Positions 1 through 5,029 of a stretch of 6,632 nt of DNA are shown piece by piece. The notes under the pieces were generated by a model that saw nothing but the letters and a program-made list of their open reading frames with translations, was not told the origin of the DNA and did not search any database. This stretch comes from Acidobacteriota bacterium (GTDB lineage: Bacteria; Acidobacteriota; Vicinamibacteria; Vicinamibacterales; Fen-181). How positions within the stretch are numbered: position 1 is the stretch's first letter; the number at the start of each line of letters is the position of its first letter. The stretch spans positions 1 to 6,632 of the forward strand of contig JAJXZZ010000188.1 in NCBI GenBank assembly GCA_021779795.1, given 5' to 3'. A program made the position numbers and the translations under genes.

Positions 1-873
1 CCGCGCCTGGACGGTGGCGAACAGCCGGCGCGGCTGGCTCGGCGCGACGGCCAGGCCGATCCGCCCGAGGTGATCGCCCGCGAACGTCGGCAGGCCGGCG
101 GTGATGTGGCGCCAGGTCGTGCCGCCGTCGGTGGACTTGTAGAAGCCGCTGCCCGGGCCCTTGAACTCGCCGTCCTCCCACGGCGCGAGCCGCGACTCCC
201 AGAGCGCGGCGTAGACGATGTCGGCGCTTGTCGGATCGACGACCACGTCGGCCGCGCCGGTGTTCTCGTCCACGTAGAGGACCTTCTGGAACGTGGCGCC
301 GCCGTCGGTCGAGCGGAAGACGCCGCGCTCCTCGTTCGGGCCGTAGGGATGGCCGAGCACCGCGACGTACAGCCGGTCGGGGTTGGCCGGGTCCACCGCG
401 ATCTGCGGGATCTGCTGGCCGTCGCGCAGGCCCAGGTGGCGCCAGGTCTTCCCGGCGTCGGTGGACTTGTAGATGCCGTCACCGGTGGACAGGTCGGGGC
501 GCTGCAGCCCCTCGCCGCTCCCGACGTAGACGACGTCGGGGTTCGAGGGCGCGACGGCGATCGCGCCGATCGACCCGGTCGGCTCCTCGTCGAAGATGGG
601 GGTCCACACGCGCCCGTAGTCGGTGGACTTCCAGACGCCGCCGTTGACGGGGCCGATGTAGAAGACGTTCGGCTGGCTGGCGACGCCCGAGGCGGCCTTG
701 GTGCGGCCGCCCCGGAACGGGCCGATCATGCGGTAGCGGAGCGCGCTGGCGCCGGCAGCGAAGAGGGTGGAGCCCTGCGCGGCAGGCGTGGCGGCCTGCC
801 GCGCGAGGGGAGCGGTTTCGACAAGGCCCAGCAGGGCCAGGCAGACAGCGAGCGTGCGAAGTCGGGCGGTCAT
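1..873 (-). CDS. Secreted Asp-box (BNR/VPS10-like) beta-propeller protein, N-terminal part, cut by window edge
   Basis: Only the first 291 codons are present and the frame stays open to the left edge. Residues 1-28 look like a signal peptide (Arg-containing start, hydrophobic AVCLALLGLV core), so export is expected. The mature part opens with YRMIGPFRGGR (47-57), typical of the large sialidase/VPS10-like propeller proteins common in Acidobacteriota. Four Asp-boxes of the S-x-D-x-G-x-x-W/F type are visible at 83-90, 137-144, 188-195 and 247-254, spaced 51-59 residues apart as expected for successive blades. Family members are often around 1000 residues, so most of the protein probably lies outside the window. 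Catalytic sialidase residues cannot be judged from this fragment, and the function is unknown; binding or scaffolding outside the cytoplasm is a guess. The start at 873 is preferred over an in-frame ATG at 729 because it keeps the signal peptide. The gene lies 18 nt after ggt, in the same reading frame, with no clear Shine-Dalgarno sequence. Confidence 0.88.
   Translation of the reverse strand, partial: MTARLRTLAVCLALLGLVETAPLARQAATPAAQGSTLFAAGASALRYRMIGPFRGGRTKAASGVASQPNVFYIGPVNGGVWKSTDYGRVWTPIFDEEPTGSIGAIAVAPSNPDVVYVGSGEGLQRPDLSTGDGIYKSTDAGKTWRHLGLRDGQQIPQIAVDPANPDRLYVAVLGHPYGPNEERGVFRSTDGGATFQKVLYVDENTGAADVVVDPTSADIVYAALWESRLAPWEDGEFKGPGSGFYKSTDGGTTWRHITAGLPTFAGDHLGRIGLAVAPSQPRRLFATVQAR
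107..150 (-). repeat. Asp-box coding repeat, copy 2
   Basis: This 44-nt stretch matches 437-480 at 38 of 44 positions and encodes the fourth visible Asp-box, YKSTDGGTTWRH. Eighteen consecutive bases are identical between the copies. It is best read as an internal blade repeat of the propeller gene rather than a mobile or regulatory repeat. Confidence 0.7.
437..480 (-). repeat. Asp-box coding repeat, copy 1
   Basis: This is the partner of the repeat at 107-150, offset by 330 nt (110 codons, two propeller blades). It encodes the second visible Asp-box, YKSTDAGKTWRH. The reading frame is shared, as expected for protein-level repeats. Confidence 0.7.
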
Positions 874-891
874 CCGAGCAGTGTAATCCGA

Positions 892-2652
892 TCAGTACCC
901 CGCGGCCAGACCGTGCTTCCTCGGGTCGAACAGGCCCTCCCAGCCCTGCCCGATGCGCTTGATGGCCGTGAGCGACCCGCTGCCGCCGGGCCGCGTCGTG
1001 TAGCCCATCGCGTCGAGCGCGGCGACGACGTTCGCCGGGACGCCGCCCTTCTCGTACTCGAGAACGTCGGGCAGGGCCTGGTCGTGGATGCGCGGCGCCC
1101 CGAGCGCGTCGGCCAGCCCCATCCGGTAGTCGATCACGTTCACGATCGCCTGCACGACGGCCGTGATGATGCGCGGGCCGCCGCGGCCGCCGACGAGCAT
1201 CAGCACGTGGCCGTCGCGGTCGAGCACGATCGTCGGGGCCATCGCCGACAGCATGCGCTTGCCCGGCGCGATCGCGTTCGCCTCGCCCTGCACGAGGCCG
1301 AACTGGTTCGGCGTCCCGGGCTGCGCCGCGAAGTCGTCCATCTCGTCGTTCAGGAAGAAGCCCGCGGCCGGCACCCACACGCCCGACCCGTAGAGGCTGT
1401 TGAGCGTCGTCGTGATCACGACGGCGTCGCCGTGGCGATCCACGACGGCGAAGTTCGTCGTGTTGGTCCCCTCGCCGACGGCGGGCCGCAGCGACGAGGT
1501 CGGCGTGGCCCTGTCGGCCGGGATGCCGGCGCGCAGGCGCGCCGCGTACGCCTTGCTGGTCAGCAGATCCAGCGGCATCGTGACGAAGGCCGGATCGCCG
1601 AGCGTGCCGTTGCGGTCGACGAAGGCGCGCTGAAACGAGGAGGCGAGCCGGTGCAGCGCCAGCGGGCTGTTCCAGGGGGCCACGTCCTTCCAGCCCTCGA
1701 GGATGTTCAGCGTCTCGATGACGGTGACGCCGCCCGACGAGGACGGCGGCATGGCGAGCAGCTCGTGGCCGCGGTAGCTGCCGGCGAGCGGCGTCCGCCA
1801 CTCGGGCTTGTAGCCGGCGAGGTCGGCCGCCGTGATCGTTCCCCCGCCGTGGCGCATCTCGGCCGCGACGGCCTCGGCCACCGGCCCGCGGTAGAAGCCG
1901 TCGGCCCCCTTGTCGGCGATCGCCTGGAGCGCGCGCGCGAGGTCGGGCTGGGCGAACCGCGTGCCGATCGCCGGGGCATGGCCGCCCGGGAGGAAGAGCG
2001 CCGCGCCGCGGAACTTCGCGATGAGGCGGGCGTTTTCGGCCACCGAGGTGTTGAAGATCCGATCGACGGTGAAGCCGTCGCGGGCAAGGCGGATGGCCGG
2101 CGCCATGACCTTCGCGCGGGGGAGCGTGCCGTGCTTCTCGAGCAGCGCCAGCAGCCCCGCGACGCTGCCCGGCACGCCCGACGCGCGGTAGCCCACGAGG
2201 CTCGCGTCGGTCGGTTTGCCGTCGGGGCCGATGTACATGTTGCGCGTGGCCGAGGCCGGCGCCGTCTCGCGGAAGTCGAGCGCCGCGGCGTGGCCGCCGA
2301 CGCGCAGCACCGCGTAGCCGCCGCCGCCGAGATTGCCCGCCTCGGGATAGGCGACCGCCATCGCGAAGCCCACGGCCACGGCGGCATCCGCCGCGTTGCC
2401 GCCGGCCTTCAGGATCTCGACGCCCGCCTCGGTCGCGAGCGGACAGTTGGACACGACCATTCCGTTCGGGGCCGTCGGCGCCTTCTGGCCCGGCTTGTAG
2501 GTCCACGTGGACGGGAAGGTCGTCAGCTCCACGTTGGCCGGCCGCTGGGCCGCCTGGGGAGCGGTCCGGGGAGCCGGGGGCGGCGCCGCGGCGAAGACGA
2601 GCGCCGCGACGAAGAGGGCGAAACCCGCGAGGACGAACGATGAACGGCGCAT
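892..2652 (-). CDS. ggt: Gamma-glutamyltransferase (glutathione hydrolase), periplasmic, autoprocessed
   Basis: This 586-residue protein is close to the usual bacterial GGT length. The family cleaves the gamma-glutamyl bond of glutathione and related compounds, by hydrolysis or by transfer to an acceptor. Residues 1-23 form a signal peptide, so the site is probably the periplasm. The substrate-carboxylate arginine sits in DFRET (R128) and the conserved MPPSSSGG segment is at 301-308. The autoprocessing site is the TT pair, with nucleophile T398 counted by alignment to E. coli T391; cleavage would give a large chain to 397 and a 189-residue small chain. Other aligned pocket residues are T416, N418, D440 and the Gly pair G491-G492. 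The lid-loop segment PGTPNQFGLVQGEAN (445-459) is present. Differences from E. coli are E437 for Q430 (human GGT1 also has Glu) and A470 for S463. The C-terminus ends in AAGY, close to the LTAGY end of E. coli GGT. It is the second gene of the operon, 42 nt after the peptidase gene, with its own good ribosome binding site. Confidence 0.96.
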   Translation of the reverse strand: MRRSSFVLAGFALFVAALVFAAAPPPAPRTAPQAAQRPANVELTTFPSTWTYKPGQKAPTAPNGMVVSNCPLATEAGVEILKAGGNAADAAVAVGFAMAVAYPEAGNLGGGGYAVLRVGGHAAALDFRETAPASATRNMYIGPDGKPTDASLVGYRASGVPGSVAGLLALLEKHGTLPRAKVMAPAIRLARDGFTVDRIFNTSVAENARLIAKFRGAALFLPGGHAPAIGTRFAQPDLARALQAIADKGADGFYRGPVAEAVAAEMRHGGGTITAADLAGYKPEWRTPLAGSYRGHELLAMPPSSSGGVTVIETLNILEGWKDVAPWNSPLALHRLASSFQRAFVDRNGTLGDPAFVTMPLDLLTSKAYAARLRAGIPADRATPTSSLRPAVGEGTNTTNFAVVDRHGDAVVITTTLNSLYGSGVWVPAAGFFLNDEMDDFAAQPGTPNQFGLVQGEANAIAPGKRMLSAMAPTIVLDRDGHVLMLVGGRGGPRIITAVVQAIVNVIDYRMGLADALGAPRIHDQALPDVLEYEKGGVPANVVAALDAMGYTTRPGGSGSLTAIKRIGQGWEGLFDPRKHGLAAGY

Positions 2653-2657
2653 GGGAT

Positions 2658-2664
2658 ACCTCCC
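2658..2664 (-). promoter_or_regulatory. Ribosome binding site of ggt
   Basis: The minus strand reads GGGAGGT, followed by five bases and then the ATG at 2652. This near-consensus Shine-Dalgarno at good spacing fixes the ggt start. It also shows that ggt can be translated independently of the preceding peptidase gene. Confidence 0.8.
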
Positions 2665-2694
2665 GACCTGCCGCGCCCGGGGCGTCCGCAGCCG

Positions 2695-4920
2695 TCAGTG
2701 CTGCGAGCCGGCCGGCGGCGGCGGGTCGATCACCAGGTTCTCGATGAAGAACTCCATCATCCTGTCGGTGGGCACGCTCGAGTGCCCCGCGTCGGGCCCG
2801 ACCTGCACCTCGAAGCTCTTGCCGGCCTTCCTGAGGGCGGCGATGAGCTGCATGGAGTTGGTCGGGTGCACGTTGTTGTCGGCCGTGCCGTAGTAGATCA
2901 GCAGCCGCCCGTCCAGCTTGTCCGCGTAGGTCATCGCGCTGCCGGCCTCGTAGCCCGCGCGGTTCTCGCCGGGAATCCACATGTACCGCTCGGTGTAGAC
3001 GGTGTCGTAATGGTACCAGGCGGTGGGCGGCGACGACGCCGAGGCGACCCGGAACACCTCCGGGTGGCGCAGCAGGCACATGAGCGACGAGTAACCGCCG
3101 TAGGAGGTGCCGTAGATGCCGACGCGCTGCCGGTCGAAGTAGGGCCGGCTCCAGAGGGCCTCGACGCCGCGCGCCATGTCGTCCATCTCGACCTGGCCGA
3201 GCTTCAGGTAGATGGCGTCGAGCGTGCGCTTGCCCATGCCCGGCGCCGCGCGCGAATCGAGGTTGACGACCAGGAACCCGTACTCGGCCAGCGGGTTGGG
3301 CGCCACGAACGTCTCGCGCGCGGTGAGGCCGGCCGAGGCCGGCCCGCCGTAGACGGCGACGAGCGCCGGGTACTTCTTCGACGGATCGAACGTGGACGGG
3401 AAGCTGATGAGCCCGTGCAGCGTCGTCTTGCCGTCGGCGGCGAGGTAGGTGAACATCTCGGCCTTCCTGAAGCCGAGCGCCTTGTACCGCGTCATGTCGC
3501 TCGACGCGAGGTCGGCCACCACCCGGCCCGAGGCGTCGAGCAGACGCGTGGCGGGCGGGATGTCGTGCGTCTCGTAGACGTCCACGATGTGCTGGCCGTC
3601 GGGGGCGATGCCGCACGATCCGCCGCCCGCGGCCCCGGGACGCCGCCGCGCGCCCGGCGGCACGGGCATGCAGCTGCCGATGGCGTGATAGTACGCCGGG
3701 TCGGTCAGGCGCACGTCGCCGCGGCCGTCGAGGCCCACGCGGTGGAGCTGCAGCTTCAGGTGGTTGTCGCCGTCGCGGGCCATGTAGAACACGGCCCCGG
3801 CCGCCTCGTCCACCTTGACGAGCGACGCCGCCTCGTACGAGGTGTGCGTCGTCAGCCGGTGCCGCAGCTTCCCGGAGAGGTCGTAGAGATAGTAGTTCCG
3901 CCAGCCGTTGCGCTCCGACTCCCAGATGAAGCGTCGGCCGTCCTTCAGGAAGACCATCGTGGGCCGGTTCCCGACCCAGCCGGTCGGCCACTCTTCGTGG
4001 ATGACGACCCGGCAGGCGCCGGTCGCGGGGTTGGCGGCCGCGAGTTCGAGGATGTTCTGCCGCCGGTTGGTCCTGTTGAACAGCAGCTCGGACCCGTCGG
4101 GAGACCAGGCGACGTTGTAGACGTAGTGGCCGACGACCGCGTTGTCGAACGGCTTGCCGTCGCGCACGTCGATCTTCGTCGATCGGCCGGTGGCCCGATC
4201 GTAGACGAAGAGGTCCACGATCGGGTTCGGCCGGCCGGCCTTCGGGTAGGCCTCGACGTCAACCCGGTCGTAGAGCTTCGTCTGGTCCACCTGCAGGTAG
4301 TAGTCGTCCACCTGCTTCTCGTCGAACCGGTAGTAGGCGAGCTTCGTGCTGTCCGGCGACCACCACATCGCGCTCGTCTGCGACAGTTCCTCGCCGTAGA
4401 CCCAGCTGGCCGTGCCGTACTTGATCCGATCCTTCTCGCTGCCGTCGGTGGTCAGCGCCGTCTCGCGGGCGCCGTTCGCGCCGCTCAGCCAGAGGTTCCG
4501 ATCGCGGTAGAAGGCCTTCATCTGCCCGTCGGGCGACAGGGTTTCGACCGCCTGGCGGCCGCGTTCGGGCATCGCGGGGCGGCCGGACGGCTGCCGCCCT
4601 CCGCCGTTCGGTGCCGGTGCGCGCCCGTCTTCGGCGGCCGGCCCAATCTCGGCGACCGTCTTCGTGCGGATGTCGTAGCGGTAGAGCCGGTCGCCCTTCT
4701 CGAACTCCAAGGCGGAGCCGCCGTCCTTCCAGGTCACCGAGATCGCGCCGGACGTGAAGGCGGCAGGGATCTCCTTGCTCATCTTCTGGTACTGCGCGTA
4801 CCCCGGCATGGTCCGAAGGCGATCCTGGGCCGCCAGCGTGACGGCAAGCGCCGCCAGCACGGCCAGCAGGGCGACAGCGAGCCGGCCGGCGGCCGGCCGC
4901 GGCACACGATTCGTCACCAT
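2695..4920 (-). CDS. Secreted dipeptidyl-peptidase IV-like serine peptidase (family S9B)
   Basis: The 741-residue protein has the DPP-IV layout: signal peptide (1-31, ending LAAQ), eight-bladed propeller (about 50-490) and alpha/beta-hydrolase domain (about 495-735). DPP-IV enzymes release X-Pro or X-Ala dipeptides from peptide N-termini. The nucleophile is S606 in GTSYGGY, the acid D681 in GTADNNVH and the base H713 in DAGHSS. The substrate-amine Glu pair, E177-E178 in WVYGEELS, aligns with the E205-E206 dyad of mammalian DPP4. Y524 in YGGPAS matches the oxyanion-hole Tyr, and YDTVYTERYM (638-647) matches the S1-pocket stretch. All key residues are therefore present and activity is likely. 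The ATG at 4920 is chosen because GAGGAG lies six bases upstream and the signal peptide follows directly; the open frame runs up to 5043 but would then overlap the divergent uup. Oddities are a Pro/Gly/Arg-rich segment (93-124) and a Cys-bounded insert (417-436). It is the first gene of the presumed operon. Confidence 0.96.
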   Translation of the reverse strand: MVTNRVPRPAAGRLAVALLAVLAALAVTLAAQDRLRTMPGYAQYQKMSKEIPAAFTSGAISVTWKDGGSALEFEKGDRLYRYDIRTKTVAEIGPAAEDGRAPAPNGGGRQPSGRPAMPERGRQAVETLSPDGQMKAFYRDRNLWLSGANGARETALTTDGSEKDRIKYGTASWVYGEELSQTSAMWWSPDSTKLAYYRFDEKQVDDYYLQVDQTKLYDRVDVEAYPKAGRPNPIVDLFVYDRATGRSTKIDVRDGKPFDNAVVGHYVYNVAWSPDGSELLFNRTNRRQNILELAAANPATGACRVVIHEEWPTGWVGNRPTMVFLKDGRRFIWESERNGWRNYYLYDLSGKLRHRLTTHTSYEAASLVKVDEAAGAVFYMARDGDNHLKLQLHRVGLDGRGDVRLTDPAYYHAIGSCMPVPPGARRRPGAAGGGSCGIAPDGQHIVDVYETHDIPPATRLLDASGRVVADLASSDMTRYKALGFRKAEMFTYLAADGKTTLHGLISFPSTFDPSKKYPALVAVYGGPASAGLTARETFVAPNPLAEYGFLVVNLDSRAAPGMGKRTLDAIYLKLGQVEMDDMARGVEALWSRPYFDRQRVGIYGTSYGGYSSLMCLLRHPEVFRVASASSPPTAWYHYDTVYTERYMWIPGENRAGYEAGSAMTYADKLDGRLLIYYGTADNNVHPTNSMQLIAALRKAGKSFEVQVGPDAGHSSVPTDRMMEFFIENLVIDPPPPAGSQH

Positions 4921-4926
4921 CCGTTT

Positions 4927-4932
4927 CTCCTC
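4927..4932 (-). promoter_or_regulatory. Ribosome binding site of the DPP-IV-like gene
   Basis: The minus strand reads GAGGAG six bases before the ATG at 4920. This decides the start against the in-frame upstream ATG at 5043. It would lie in the 5' untranslated leader of the operon mRNA. Confidence 0.75.
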
Positions 4933-4960
4933 GGGTGATGGGGCATCCACGCGTTCCACG

Positions 4961-4990
4961 CTTGTACCTGATCTGCCGCCCCGAGGGCAA
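4961..4990 (-). promoter_or_regulatory. Candidate sigma-70-like promoter for the peptidase-ggt-propeller operon
   Basis: On the minus strand, TTGCCC (4985-4990) and TACAAG (4961-4966) are separated by 18 bases. Each matches four of six positions of the sigma-70 -35 and -10 consensus. A transcript starting near 4954 would have a leader of roughly 35 nt that includes the GAGGAG ribosome binding site. The matches are weak and the call rests mainly on position, so it is tentative. Confidence 0.25.
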
Positions 4991-5029
4991 TCCCGGCAGG
5001 GGGGCGGGCCTTCGTGGTAGTTTCGGAAG

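Larger units (their letters stand above)
4921..5029. promoter_or_regulatory. Divergent intergenic region between the peptidase operon and uup
   Basis: This 109-nt stretch is the only sizeable gap in the window and must hold the start signals of two diverging transcripts unless they start inside the coding regions. The left part carries the GAGGAG ribosome binding site of the peptidase gene. The middle (about 4975-5008) is rich in C and G runs. No perfect inverted repeat or recognisable operator was found, so nothing here identifies a specific regulator. The uup-proximal end contains an in-frame TAG at 5018-5020, which rules out any longer version of uup. Confidence 0.6.

Noticed and set aside
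727..729. Alternative in-frame start of the propeller gene at the Met of MIGPFRGG
   Set aside because: This start would remove the signal peptide, and homologous proteins have residues before this motif.
70..2643. An 857-codon open frame on the plus strand
   Set aside because: It runs antisense across the propeller gene and ggt, is dominated by Arg, Gly, Ala and Asp, shows no recognisable domain, and exists because stop codons are rare in the antisense frames of GC-rich genes.
2653..2694. GC-rich partial dyad between the peptidase gene and ggt as a terminator
   Set aside because: The complementary arms are short with almost no loop and no T-run follows in the transcript direction; the stretch also carries the ggt ribosome binding site.
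479..3991. An 1170-codon open frame on the minus strand
   Set aside because: It overlaps all three operon genes in a shifted frame and only gives Arg/Ala/Gly/Pro-rich sequence.
2698..4938. A 746-codon open frame on the plus strand
   Set aside because: It is fully antisense to the DPP-IV-like gene, whose catalytic triad and domain order are clear. Its translation is rich in Arg, Val, Gly and Asp without any family motif.
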